From assembly GCF_022605165.1 (NCBI RefSeq), contig NC_063073.1, positions 1,550,001 to 1,614,000 on the forward strand: a stretch of 64,000 nt of DNA, given 5' to 3'. This document shows, in pieces, positions 20,594 to 31,597 of the stretch (its first letter is position 1; each line of letters starts with the position of its first letter). The position numbers and the translations under genes are program-made. This stretch comes from Purpureocillium takamizusanense. Lineage: Eukaryota > Ascomycota > Sordariomycetes > Hypocreales > Ophiocordycipitaceae. The notes beneath the pieces were generated by a model. That model saw only the letters and a list, made by a program, of their open reading frames with translations. It was not told where the DNA came from and did not search any database.

Positions 20594-22573
20594 TCAGGTT
20601 GCCTTCTCCTCGAGAAACTCCTCTGTCAATCCCCCATTCTTGCCGCCGCTCGCTCCCGGTGCTGTGATCTCGCCATCTACGAGTCGATATCCTACACGCC
20701 GCATGTCCTGCCAAAGATTCATCACCTTCAGCCGCGCCAGGTCGCCGGCCGCCCGAGCGTCTTCCGCAGAGTCGTGGCCCAGGGCCTTGGGTCCTGTCTC
20801 CTGTTGGATTTTGCGGTTCAGGTGATCTTGCATGAGCTTCTTGAGACCGTAGCGATAGGGCAGCCCTGCCTGGTGCGGATAGAGCAGCACCGTGTCGACG
20901 ACGTTTTGGTGCACGACGCGAACGGCGTTGAGGTCGTTCTCCAGTCCGTGGCCCACGAGAGGGGTCGAGGGCGAGATGAGCGAGAAGAGCAGATCCCTCG
21001 CTACTTCCGGCGAGGATACCTTCTTGAGGTTCTTCTTGGTCGACTTGATCTCGCCCTCTTCGCTGCCGGTCTCCTCGCCGCTCTTAGATGGCGTTGGATC
21101 AAGGCTGTCGGCCCACGACGGAGCCTGGGCCAAATCGTCCGGCCAGACTCCAGAGTACCGAGAGTTGAGGTCAAGGATTTCTCCGAGAGGTTGAACGAGA
21201 ACGTCCAAGAGTTCTTTGCCATCGGGCCATGCGGTGGCAGTTAGACGTATCAGCTCCATGCCATGGACGGTGTAGCCCATCTCGCAGTCAAAGCAGACCG
21301 CTTTATCGATCGGGGCGAGGTCGTTGGCTGGTGTTTCCGCAAAGTTGAGCACGGCAGCCAGCCTAGCCGCGTCCGTAGTCTTGTACACGTGGTGGTCATG
21401 CGTGATGCAGCCAACTGAGTCGCCGACTTCCTGGCCGCAACACTGGTATCTTTTGGCTACCCGGCTCCTGTCGCCAGGCGCTTTGGGCGGGACATATGTC
21501 TTGCCCCAGTGAAAGTTGCACGATCCTCCTGAGGTGAGCGCTCCGTCTTCTTCGCGTCGACCGGGAAAGACTTGGAATCGTTGACGGCAGCGATCGCATA
21601 CTTCCCATCCTTTGGCCGCCTTGACGCCTTTGCGGGCTTCGTCAATGGCATTGTCTGTCGGAACAGTCGGAACATAACCATGTTTGGACAGGCTCTGTAT
21701 CGGTGTGATGATGCGCCTGAGAAGCTCCACCTCCTTGGCTTGCGGCAGGCCCGTCGCGATCTTCTTGGGGGGTCCGTCCGACAGATTACCGGCGGCTGAC
21801 TTCTGCTGAGCTCCTTGCAGCTCCTTCTCCCGTTCCGACTTCCACTGCGCTGCCCCCATGCGCTTGTATTGCATGACCTTGTTTTTCATGACATTGGGGT
21901 AGACGGCGGGCTTCTCCACGGCCGCCTTTTGCTCTTCGTCGAGGGCTCTGCTAATAAGTTCTTGATCAGAGAGTACAATACGAAGCTCTTGTTCGCTGGC
22001 GTCCTTCTTGATCTCTGTGTTCAACCGCACGAACTCGTTGTGCATCAGACGCAGAAGCTTGAGGCGAGTCTCGTGGCTGGCGGGCGAGCTCTTCAGTAGG
22101 CGAGGATTGAGACTCTCAGTCTTTTTCTTCGCAGCAGGCGGTGCGGGCTCTGGGGGTTTTGTGCCTGTGAAAGACGCGGTCGTAGGTTTCTTGGGCGGGA
22201 CAAAGGGCGCTTGAGGCGTGTCCGCCGCGGCACCTGATGGGCGCGATCGCGAAAGTGGCGGTGGTGACACGGGCCGGGTGGCAGTGAGAGGTTTCGCGAG
22301 TCGTTTGGTGGTCTCATCGGGCGTTTTATTTGTGCCTTGTTGGGATGAGTCGCGTGCAGTCTTCACGGCATCTCCTTGGGCGACCCTGAGACGCTTCCTG
22401 GGTCCGTCTGATGAACCATGGTCATCTTCCCGAGCCTGTTTCTGGCTGTTGCCTCCCTGTGCCGCGGTTGAAGGCGCCTCTTGTGCCTGATCACCCTTAT
22501 GGCCAAATATGCACTGAAATGCAGTGCACTTGTCGCCAGCTGGACATGGGATGTGCTTGAGGGCGATGCTCAT
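20594..22573 (-). CDS. REX3: RNA exonuclease 3 (DEDDh family)
   Basis: 3'-5' exoribonuclease that trims small stable RNAs such as the MRP RNA in yeast. Uninterrupted frame of 659 residues. The frame opens with GTG at 22579, so the first ATG, at 22573 (MSIALKHIPCP), is taken as the start. The N-terminus carries a CCCH finger with exact C-x5-C-x4-C-x3-H spacing (residues about 8-24). A long disordered, Pro/Ser/Lys-rich linker follows, then a mid-protein Cys/His cluster (CDRCRQRF, SCNFHWGK, CCGQEVG) likely to bind zinc. The exonuclease domain has the DEDDh residues: D and E in AVCFDCEMGYTVHG, D in VGHGLENDLNAVRVVH, and H/D in LGHDSAEDARAAGDL. The finger plus exonuclease layout is characteristic of fungal Rex3. 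It is convergent with PHB1 (227 bp apart). Confidence 0.93.
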   Translation of the reverse strand: MSIALKHIPCPAGDKCTAFQCIFGHKGDQAQEAPSTAAQGGNSQKQAREDDHGSSDGPRKRLRVAQGDAVKTARDSSQQGTNKTPDETTKRLAKPLTATRPVSPPPLSRSRPSGAAADTPQAPFVPPKKPTTASFTGTKPPEPAPPAAKKKTESLNPRLLKSSPASHETRLKLLRLMHNEFVRLNTEIKKDASEQELRIVLSDQELISRALDEEQKAAVEKPAVYPNVMKNKVMQYKRMGAAQWKSEREKELQGAQQKSAAGNLSDGPPKKIATGLPQAKEVELLRRIITPIQSLSKHGYVPTVPTDNAIDEARKGVKAAKGWEVCDRCRQRFQVFPGRREEDGALTSGGSCNFHWGKTYVPPKAPGDRSRVAKRYQCCGQEVGDSVGCITHDHHVYKTTDAARLAAVLNFAETPANDLAPIDKAVCFDCEMGYTVHGMELIRLTATAWPDGKELLDVLVQPLGEILDLNSRYSGVWPDDLAQAPSWADSLDPTPSKSGEETGSEEGEIKSTKKNLKKVSSPEVARDLLFSLISPSTPLVGHGLENDLNAVRVVHQNVVDTVLLYPHQAGLPYRYGLKKLMQDHLNRKIQQETGPKALGHDSAEDARAAGDLARLKVMNLWQDMRRVGYRLVDGEITAPGASGGKNGGLTEEFLEEKAT

Positions 22574-23792
22574 CGTCACCGTAACGAGCCAGGCTCGCCG
22601 GTGAGCTCGATTAGTCGAAAAATTGGCAGCGTACTGTAGTACTAGCAGCTACGACACGTGTTGCTCGTCATCATCGGGCTGGCTCCTTTTGCCTGGCGGC
22701 AAGCAATTAGCATGCGGCATCCCGAGGACAAAGAGTGGAAACGTGGAACGTGGTGAGAGGGGGTGACACATGAACACAGACAAGCAGTTGCGCTGGGGAG
22801 CCTAAGGGTATACTGTAGAGTACCTCGGGTAGCGTCTGAGTTTCCGTCGGGCTTCCCTGTGCTTGCAGGGCAGCCTTCGGGCTCGAACAAAAGGATGTCC
22901 GTTGGGTGGTGGCGCTGGAAGCTCACCACGTTTGTTCGGGAGGTGAGGTGATGTTTGTGTTGAAACATGGGCGTCCTTGCGAGCTGCAGCTCCTCCACTG
23001 AGGTGCCCGGGTGTGGGTGCGGGTGCGCTGGATTAGTACCTAGGCGCTGCGCCCCGACGTTTAGGCGCTGCAGGGCTTGACCGGCTGCTGAGACGGCGAA
23101 ACTGATTGCATGCAGTGGAATGGAAAGAAGCTACTTCGTACATATAAGCATCACTGTGCGGGACTTGGAAACAGACCTACTTCGCACCTCGGCTACCTCC
23201 AGTCTACGCCGCTCCGCCATAGCAAAAGACTATCGTGTACCCTCTCTATTAAAACTCCATTGACTTCAGTGTGCGTCTAGTCGTCTCTGCCTTTGCACGG
23301 CAAATGCATCCCGAGGTCTTGACAAGCCAACTACCCTGCACCATGCGCCGCCAGATCAGCGATCTGATAGTCTACGAAGAAGGGTACGAAGTTCACTGGA
23401 GTGCACATCCATGAGTTACGGTAGCCGCATTGACAAGCTGGGGTAATAAGTTTGATAATTGCAAACGAGTGTATATAGTTCAATTTACCAACTACCAACT
23501 CAAGTTTCACTCCCCCCACGAGACGACCTGCCCATCAGCCTTTCAAATTGCCCAACCCAAGAAGATCCAGTTGAAGTGGGTAACCGATAGACAGACTCTT
23601 CCTACGGAAGTAGTTGGTAGTTGCGGAGCCGATGGCTGTGCGTCTTGACCGTAGGTCGACCGTGGCTACTCTCAGCAGCCTGCTTGTCTGTGTGCGTGTT
23701 GACCAAGTCGAAGACGATGTCCAGGCGCGAGACCCAGGCCCGAGTAGGCGAGAGGGGCGCTGAGTTGTTCACGCCTAGGCGAGAACCATCCA
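22574..23792. other. Spacer upstream of REX3
   Basis: Left end: REX3 promoter with an ACACGTGT E-box at 22654-22661. Middle: TACCTAGG at 23037-23044 and TACTTCGTA at 23132-23140. Right: 3' UTR of the secreted-protein gene, in AT-richer sequence. No gene was supported. Confidence 0.5.
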
Positions 23793-24128
23793 TCACTCGT
23801 ACTTGGCGAGCAGGGCCTTGACCTCATCCTCGGTGGGGGGTACCTTGCCTTCCGCCAAGTGTTTCGCCTCAAGCTCCTTGCGAGCACAGCCGATGGGGCA
23901 GCGACAGTCAGAGCGCGTGTCATAGGACCTGCAGCACGAAGCAAACCTGCTGAGATTGTTGCTGATGTTGCCGGCCGGGCAGTCGCCCGAGCTGTTGGCC
24001 GTGCTACCAGCCTCCTGGCAGCACGCGCGAGTGGCCTCGACGTTGTTGCCGATGCTGGAGATGCACTTACACGCCTCAGCAGAGGAGAGAAGGGCAGCAA
24101 TGCTGATGATGGCAGTGGAGAACTTCAT
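23793..24128 (-). CDS. Small cysteine-rich secreted protein
   Basis: 111 residues, single exon. The frame continues upstream, but the ATG at 24128 begins a typical signal peptide (MKFSTAIISIAALLSSAEA, cleavage probably near residue 19). The mature protein has ten cysteines in the order C-x-C (20, 22), CC (36, 37), C50, CC (65, 66), C-x-C (75, 77) and C81, all in its first 65 residues. A lysine/glutamate-rich tail without cysteine follows. Two N-x-S/T sites are present (NSS, NIS). The even cysteine count and doublets suggest five disulphides. The size and composition are those of secreted fungal proteins that are often induced in a host, but no named family is recognised and no function is assigned. 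A CTATAAAG TATA-like box lies about 125 bases upstream on the coding strand. Confidence 0.82.
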   Translation of the reverse strand: MKFSTAIISIAALLSSAEACKCISSIGNNVEATRACCQEAGSTANSSGDCPAGNISNNLSRFASCCRSYDTRSDCRCPIGCARKELEAKHLAEGKVPPTEDEVKALLAKYE

Positions 24129-27014
24129 TTTCGTGAGAAATGGGGGGAGGTGATGAGTGATTGTTGCAGTGTGTATAGCTTTGTAGTTGTAGATGCTTGA
24201 CTGTTGAGTGATGCTCTTCAAGCCCTTCTGGTCTCGGGGCTTCCCTCCTGCTTTATAGTTTTTCTCGACCGCAGTTACCAGTCCTCCAGCACAAACCCCC
24301 GCTCGAGGTTCTCACCCATCTGATCACTCAACACTCTTGTCCCGCATGCACGAGGCTGTTTTCAGAGCTTCAGCAGGCCGTCTGCCGCCATCGCGTTCCG
24401 ATGCCTCTTCCACTTCGTGGGTTCCCGTGTGGACAGCTTCATTGAACGGGCCGTGAACCTCGTCAAGACGGGAGCTAGCGCGTTACACGGCAGAGCGATG
24501 CTTTGAGGGGGTATGGGCCGCCGATGACCCGATCATCGATGGAGTGACCTAGTATTCAGACCGCACAGCAGAGGGCGGCAAGAGGGGAGGGGAACGTGCA
24601 ACGGTACCAGTCAAACTCCAAGTGCAGATACAGATCTCGGAGAAATGTTTGGGAAATAAGTGGGCTTTTCGTTCTCTGCCCTCCCAAAGTCATGAACAGC
24701 ATATTTTGTCTGCCGTACTGGCGATGACTCTCCACGGCCCTCATTGTGAGAGATGGCATGAAGTATCTACGTGTCCTCCAACGTCCAGCTTCATTGCTGA
24801 TCAGCATGATGATAAGTTTCCGAAGTTCTAGACTCATTTACGTGGGCTTGCGGATTCGCGTTGCATCGTAGCCGTGAACGAGATTGTAACTGGTACAGAC
24901 GATGTTTGAGGGGCGCTTTACGGGAATGCAACGGCATTGGAGGAGTCCTCAGCATTGACAACACCAACTTCATGCGTGATGCAGAAAGCGGAAGTCGCAG
25001 ATGTCATCGTAGTCTATACAGGAAAGCCAGGCTTGCATGGGGGGAGCGGAGGCTCCGAAGAGCAGCATTATCACCAGTGCTGGAATAGTCGAGGCCTCAC
25101 GATATTGGGAGGATCGAGACGGATTGGCTCTTGCATGAAGTGCAAGTCGCATGCATACGTCTCAGCTTAGCTAGATCCTGTCGTGTTAGGCGAGATAGAC
25201 ACACTTGGCTTCCATCGCCGCCGGTGTGACGACGGCCCGTCGCCCCCCGCGAGCCTCGAGGACGAAGTGCCGAGCAGTGGCAGCCCAGACTCGTGCGTAT
25301 GTACAGCAGATGAAACGTGTGAGGTCCAGGCGGCACAGAGGACCACTGGCCCGTTTATTCATCTGTCAAGCTGGCGCCCGAGGCACTGACGCATCTCGGA
25401 CCGGTGATGCCAGCGGCGCGCCCATGCTCCAGAAACAACCGGCCAACATTTGGAGGTGGATTGCGTGACGCGCGATCTATCTCGTTTTTCAAGACAATTA
25501 CAAGTAGGACAATGTTGAATAGGAGTGCATATGAGAGACCATTTCACCCGAGAATGTGGGAAATGGCGCCTGGGAGAGATCCGGTGGCCGGCTGGCGCAG
25601 CACGAGAGATCCGGTGGCGCATTGCAACTGCAAGATGGGACGGCAACCAGGGAGAGCGATAGCTCGCACAATGACAGACGTGCATGGACTTGATGCCTTG
25701 TAAGTGGCGAAAACGGCAATGGGAATAGTCACGGGCCCGACGTGCGTCCCTTCATACCTACCTGTCGGTTTACGTTTCGCAACAGCGTCGGTCTGACACG
25801 TTGAGAGCCTAAAAGCCATGGTGAGCCAAGAGCTTATTTGAAAGGATTTGACTTTTACTATTCAGGGTGGTTGCTCTTTCCGAAAAAATAGGTAACAAGC
25901 AGATTGCTCGCCGGCACCTTGTAGATGCCGGCTAATAATGCCCTTTCTATAACGATCTGCGGACATATACTCTATAAAAAGAAGATGACGGCTACGACTC
26001 GAATATACGACCACGAGCTATGCACGGCACAAATACGAGGCACGTATTCAATCAACGGCAGCATCATTCTTCAATAGGTAAGCAGCAACGAACGCAACGT
26101 ATCAAGGCAGGTGCGGCTAGGCGCCCCAGCAGCGGACTAATACACACGACGGGCAAGACACACATATCGGGCCACGTACTTACATAGCGGCGTTGCAACA
26201 CGTATTTTAATGGCTTTTCCGCGGTTATTGACTGCTTGATGGCTCGTGCCAATAGATAAGCTTACGCGAGCCTAGGTCATCGGCCTGTTGCGGCAGGAGG
26301 GATATGCCAATATAGCCCGTCGAGGGGGGGCTTGCACCCTGCCGCTAGCCCGCCCAGCCTGCTGCAGTTGCGCGGCACCCGTTCTGTTCTGCCTTGGTCA
26401 AAAGCTCTCAATGCCGCTATTGCAAAAGGGGGGAGAGTCGCCCGCGATCCAAGGTAGATGGTAGACGGCATGCTAAGACATCGGTGCAGCGTTGCAGGGC
26501 GTGCCGTCTTGGCTGGCCGGCACGTCGGTCGGTCGGGCGAAGAGGCGGCGGGAGCAATCCAAAGGTTCCTCGGCTCCCCCGGTCCAAGAACGGGTCGTAA
26601 ACGTCTGTCGAGACACGGGACGGACGCATGTGCTTGTCAGCGGGTGCAGGCAGTGCCTGGCACGACATGGATCATGTAGGTTCCATGTCCGTGCGTGAGC
26701 CACCTCGTGGGCGCGGGCCCGAGGGAGGGACGGATAGAGCGGGTGTAGCGCCAGGATACAGGGAGCCTACCTAGGCACTGGGACAGGCGCTCCAAACGAC
26801 TGGGGTGCGGTGCCGGGCTCCACTGGACGTTGGGCAGTGGTCCCGATATCCGTTGGGGTTGCCAACTGCCCCGAGACTCCGGTATACTATCACTAAAAGA
26901 CGACCGCTAATCCCCCCGTACCTACCTAGGACTACTAACTTCGTAGACGACGCATATACAGGTGCACTGGTAGCACATCGTCTCCCAACAGGCCTCTCGC
27001 CGCCAGCCGTCGCA
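24129..27014. other. Long spacer, partly AT-rich, possible repeat relic
   Basis: No gene was supported over 2.9 kb. From about 25820 to 26270 the sequence is richer in A/T and TpA than its surroundings. It contains a short inverted repeat (GCCGGCA at 25910-25916 and TGCCGGC at 25926-25932). TACCTAGG occurs at 26768-26775 and 26933-26940 near the right end. Confidence 0.5.
24252..24259 (-). promoter_or_regulatory. TATA-like box of the cysteine-rich secreted protein gene
   Basis: CTATAAAG read on the minus strand, roughly 125 bases before the start codon. Clear TATA boxes are uncommon in the window, so this fits a strongly regulated gene. Confidence 0.4.
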
Positions 27015-28571
27015 ATGTCACGAGAAGCAGAGTCCACCACCATGGACTACATGGGCGGCAGCTCCAAGGCCGACCATCTCTGCGTCCTCGTGCACGGGGT
27101 AAGCCGCCTCCACCGCCCATGCGACATCGTCGTCACCGTGCATGGTGCCGGCGTGCCGAACGAGTACAATGCACGTCACCAGCGCTCACACACGCCGTGC
27201 CACAGCTCTGGGGGAACCCGAACCACATGAGAAACATAGCCAAAAGCCTGCGGGCCGAGCATTCCCGCGACGAGCTGTATATGCTCCTCGCGAAGCGCAA
27301 CAGCGGCAGCTTCACGTATGACGGCATCGAGCTCGGCGGCGAGCGCGTCTGCGCCGAGATTGAGGAGGAGCTTCGCGTCATCGAGGCCCGAGGAGGCAGC
27401 ATCACCAAGCTCAGCATCGTCGGCTACTCCCTCGGCGGCCTGGTCTCGCGATACGCCGTGGGCCTGCTCTACGCCAAGGGCATCCTCGATACAGTCGAGT
27501 GCATGGTATGGTCCCCGCCCACCCGTCCGCCCGCTGTCCACCCGCCCGTCCGCTGGGCAGCAGCATTCCGTCCGGCCTTGCGCGCGCTGACGGACTCGTC
27601 CCCGCCAGAACTTCACCACTTTTGCCTCGCCGCATCTCGGTGTCCGCACGCCCCTCAAGGGCTGGCACAACAATGTGTGGAACGTGGTCGGAGCGCGGAG
27701 CCTGTCCATGTCCGGGAGGCAGCTCTTCACCATTGACAGCTTCCGCGATACTGGACGCCCCCTGCTGTCCGTCCTCGCCGACCCCTCGTCCATCTTCATG
27801 CGGGGGATGCGCAAGTTTAAGAGACATACATTGTACACAAACATCGTCAACGACCGAAGTGCAGTGTATTACACCACCGGCATCTTCAAGACAGACCCCT
27901 ATCGGCGCAACATGGATAACATCCGGGTCAACTACCTCAAGGGCTGTGAGGGCGTCATTCTGGATCCCGCGACGCCAATCGCACCGCGACCAAAGGTCTC
28001 ACAGCCGGCAACGATATCCTCCGTCACAGCCACCACGATCCGGTGGGTCAAGCGCATACCATTCATGCTCCTGGTTGCAGTCTTCGTGCCCATCGGCACC
28101 ATTGCGTTTCTGTGCAACTCGGTGATCCAGACCATCCGCAGCTCTGGGCGCATAAAGAAGCATGAGACAGGCAGGACGAACCTCAACATCGAGGAGTACC
28201 GGGTGCCGCTGCTGATCAAGGAACTGCGCGGAGAAGTCGAGAATGCATACGAGGCGCTCAACAGCTCCCAGAATCAGGAGTACCTGGCGACCGAGGACGA
28301 GGACGACGACTACGACATGGGGCCCGAGGAGAGGAGCTTGCTGAGCCGGGAGAGGAGGCTGTCGGTGCCGACGCAGCCCACGCTGGCACTGACGCCGTAC
28401 CAGTTTGAAATGATCCGGTCCCTCGACTCGCTCAACTGGCGCAAGTATCCCGTCTGGATCCACAACGACCGCCACGCGCATGCGGCCATCATTGTGCGTA
28501 TGGAGAAGAAGACGTTTGATGAGGGCTGGGTGGTGCTGAAGCACTTTGCCTGCGACGAGTTTCTGATATGA
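27015..28571 (+). CDS. DUF676 serine esterase/lipase, Rog1-like, with a membrane segment
   Basis: Alpha/beta-hydrolase of the fungal Rog1 group; yeast Rog1 is a monoacylglycerol lipase. Three exons, 27015-27098, 27206-27505 and 27609-28571, give 448 residues; donors are GTAAGC and GTATGG, acceptors CACAG and GCCAG. The junctions restore HLCVLVHGLWGNPNHM and DTVECMNFTTFASPHLGV, both typical of DUF676. The nucleophile elbow is GYSLGG (GxSxG) near residue 90; the aspartate/histidine of the triad are not placed with certainty. After the catalytic domain a hydrophobic stretch (FMLLVAVFVPIGTIAFLCNSVI) predicts one membrane span. An acidic region (EDEDDDYD) and a conserved-looking C-terminus (LNWRKYPVWIHNDRHAHAAI) follow. 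The substrate cannot be told from sequence. Confidence 0.9.
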
Positions 28572-29342
28572 TTTGCACCGAGCACAAGACGTACGAGAAG
28601 CGCCGTGGTGCTGTTGGTTCTGGGAGAGAAATACTAATTATTAGCGACCGAGGATGATGAAGGCTGGTGTATGTTTTTGTATCAAGAGCGAGCGTATAGA
28701 CAGGCGTTGGGAGACTAGACACGGCAAGACCTCAGACTCATGTATGGCAACAATGCTTCGATAGTTTTGGTAACTGCTGAACCCATTCTCGAAACACAAC
28801 CCCCCCCCCCCCCGCCCTCTTGATGGGGTGAAGCTTGGCCGCGTCAAGTCTCAGCGTCATGCCCTGGTGTCTTGGCTGGCACCGTTCTGGTGATGGTCAC
28901 GTGGCGACGGCGCCCCCAGATTGGCGCACTGGCGCGTTTCCCCGCACCAGCGGCCAATCACAGCATTCGCAGCTCCCGCAGGTCAGCGAGGAAAAAAATG
29001 CAGGGCCGGGCCGTGGTGCCATTGGCATCGCGATCATCCGACTGCTGCAGGAGACGTCGGAGCGTCTACTCCATCCCTCTTTCGCCTCCCTCCGTCCCTC
29101 CGCCCTCGCCTCGCCATCCCCTCCCGCCCTGCATCACATCAACTCGGGTGCGAGAACCTTGCGGCGATTCTCTTCGAGGGTAGGCGCATTCGACTCTAGG
29201 TGCTCGGCTTGCGGCACCCAAGAGGCACGCGATCCATGTTCAGAGCCGAAGTCCCCGGCCGAGCTCTGCAAAGCACAGACGACCACCATCACCACCGTCA
29301 CCACCGCCATCAACGCCTCCTTCAAGCTCTCGACTCGTGACA
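28572..29342. other. Spacer DUF676 lipase / Ups-like gene
   Basis: Promoter of the Ups-like gene, with an E-box CACGTG at 28898-28903 and a CCAATCA (28954-28960) of the type bound by Hap complexes. An uninterrupted run of about 14 C lies near 28800. No gene was seen. Confidence 0.5.
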
Positions 29343-30047
29343 ATGGTGCTCACGCACACGACGGGACATACCTACTCCCACCCGTTCCCTACCGTCACCC
29401 TCGCCTACTTCCTCCGCTACTCCTCGCCCAAGCTGAACCCGTTCGCCACCCACGTCCTCAGCACCGACACCATCTCCAGCCATGTTGATCCTGTCACACA
29501 GCGGCTCCACACGACGCGAATCCATCTCAAAAAGAGCCGCATGCCCAAGGCCATCTACAAGCTGCTTCCGGGCAGCGTAACGGGCGGGTCCGGCGCAGAG
29601 AAGGCCTCGTACATTCTCGAGACGAGCGTCGTCGACATCAAGGAAGGGTGGATGAGGACGGAGAGCCGCAACCTCAACTTTACCAGCGTGCTGTCGGTGA
29701 TTGAGCAGCAGCAGTTCAGCCTCCCCTCCGAGGCCGACCGCGGCCCCGCGGCATCGCGCAACGAGACGGACGTCCTGACGTCGGTCGTCTTCAAGTCGAG
29801 GCTCGGCGAGAAGCTGCGGGGCAAGCTCGACCAGGCCCAGGAGCAAGGCTGGCTGTCGGGCTTCATCGGCGGATGGGGCACAAAGGGCATCCAGCGCAGC
29901 ATCGAGAGCCTCGCCTCGAACAAGACGCTAGACCAGCTGGGCAAGAGCCGGGACGGCATGCGCCTGGTGCTGGAGCGCATCCGCAACAACGGCGTCATCG
30001 GCGTGCTCGAGACGCTCCGCAACGAGCGACAGAGGCAGTTGGCGTAA
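29343..30047 (+). CDS. PRELI/MSF1 domain protein, Ups family mitochondrial lipid carrier
   Basis: Ups proteins carry phosphatidic acid or phosphatidylserine across the intermembrane space together with Mdm35. Single exon, 234 residues. The ATG at 29343 (MVLTHTTGHTYSHPFPTVTLAYFLRY) starts right at the domain; the two codons before it open with GTG. The domain runs over residues 1-175: PNPFATHV-like (LNPFATHVLSTDTI), TRIHLKKSRMPKAIYKLLPG, and ESRNLNFTSVLSVIE, the last being the family's signature strand region. The C-terminal part is helical and basic. Ups1, Ups2 and Ups3 paralogues cannot be separated confidently by eye; the length is near that of yeast Ups2. One insertion (GSVTGGSGAEKA) precedes YILETSVVD. 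Confidence 0.87.
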   Translation: MVLTHTTGHTYSHPFPTVTLAYFLRYSSPKLNPFATHVLSTDTISSHVDPVTQRLHTTRIHLKKSRMPKAIYKLLPGSVTGGSGAEKASYILETSVVDIKEGWMRTESRNLNFTSVLSVIEQQQFSLPSEADRGPAASRNETDVLTSVVFKSRLGEKLRGKLDQAQEQGWLSGFIGGWGTKGIQRSIESLASNKTLDQLGKSRDGMRLVLERIRNNGVIGVLETLRNERQRQLA

Positions 30048-31597
30048 AAGCCGCTTCCTCGCTGTACATCATACCGGCACGGCCTGACGACGACCGTCGC
30101 CGTTGCCAAGTTTTACGACTGATGGATCGTGTATCCCTACTGTATACCAGATTTGTTTTATTTTCCCTCCCGCTTTAGCAAGGCGTCTGTGTCTTTTGGG
30201 GTCTTGGGGCATGGAGGAGACAAGTCGAGACTGGCCGAGAAGGACACGGGGGGACGTGGTGAGCAGAGATTTCGTGCGTTGTCACGCCGCCTATAGGGTG
30301 ACATCCCCTCTCTTGCATCGAGGAGCAGCACTGTAGGTACGGAGTAGCAGATGCCAATATAGGACTGATACACACACGCGCACACACACACACACAAACA
30401 CACGCGCACACATCTTGGTGACCTTGCGTGGCCTGTCGAAGGCGTCTACCGCGCGACGCGAGACACTCCGTAGCCGCCGTCGCACCCGTTGACCGGTCAA
30501 GGCGGTCGTGCAACTATTGTCTCAAGCCGACTTGGGTCACAAGGGCTCTCCACACACGGCCAGTTGAAGCCGCAAAGAGATTGGAAGAGGGGGACCGAGT
30601 GAGCCCACACCTGCAACACCACTGCGGTTGGTAATTAGCAATCTCATGGTGCACAACCGGGGGCCAATGCTCGTGCTAGAAATGATTATTTTCTCTTAGA
30701 TCCCGAGGCCGTTCGCCGCGTCTAGTGGGGGGGGGTTCAAAAGCGCCCAATCTGGGGACGCGCCCATTCGGGGAGTATGTTGCAACAGAGGGCGGACGCG
30801 GTATCACGCGTGGGACGCAGACAACGGCCCATCATTAGGTACGAAGTACGTACTACAACTAACTTGTCGACATGAGGTTTTGAGGCAGCGGCTTGTCAGA
30901 GCTTAGAACTGATGCGGTGGTAAAAGTGTAAGCGGCACCCGATGCCTGCTGTTATCAACGAGGCCGCCACCAGCACCACTGCGTGCGACCACCGGCCGGC
31001 CGGTCAGCGGCCCCCATCCCCCCCCCCCAGGCCCCCGCCCCCTTCCCAGCCTTGAGGTTGTGATGAGTGTCGACAACGGTCTGGGCGGGGGGGGGGGGGA
31101 TGCCAGATCCACCGGGCACCACCTGGGGGCTCGGGCCCAAATAGTAATCAGTAGCGTGCCGCGGTGCCCGATGATGGCAGCGGGCGTAGAGCCCGGAAGA
31201 GGAAGGGCCCTGTCGCAGGGTCCAGTCGGGTGGACCGCAGGGGGGGGGGGGTTAGAGAGGGGGAGGGGCCAGCCAGGCACTGGATGATGACTGACTGACT
31301 GGGCTCCAGGCTAGTTACCTACTGTAGGTAATTTGACGCGACGCGAGCGAGCATTTTATACGAAGTCATCGCCCGCCGTGCGCAACTTTTCGACTTCCCA
31401 ACGTGTTGCCCCCTCACCCTCCCCGCGACTCGGAAAGACTACATAGCCGAAACGTATTACTGCCGCATTGGTCTGCGATCTCTCGCCGCTCCGCGACTCG
31501 CGCAGTTCCATTTTCGTCCGCGCCTGCTCCCGGCCATCAAGTTCCGCCCGCCCAACCGCCCGCCGCGCACCACAGCCGAACCCGGTTGCGCGCAACG
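30048..31597. other. Spacer with CA repeat and long G/C homopolymers
   Basis: TACGGAGTA at 30338-30346, an interrupted (CA)n tract at about 30370-30412, TACGAAGTA at 30840-30848, TACTGTAGGTA at 31320-31330, and several G or C runs of nine or more bases between 30728 and 31255. It forms the upstream region of the tyrosine phosphatase gene. Confidence 0.55.
30370..30412. repeat. Interrupted CA/GT microsatellite
   Basis: Alternating CA dinucleotides broken by CG, AA and similar steps; seen directly. Confidence 0.8.
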
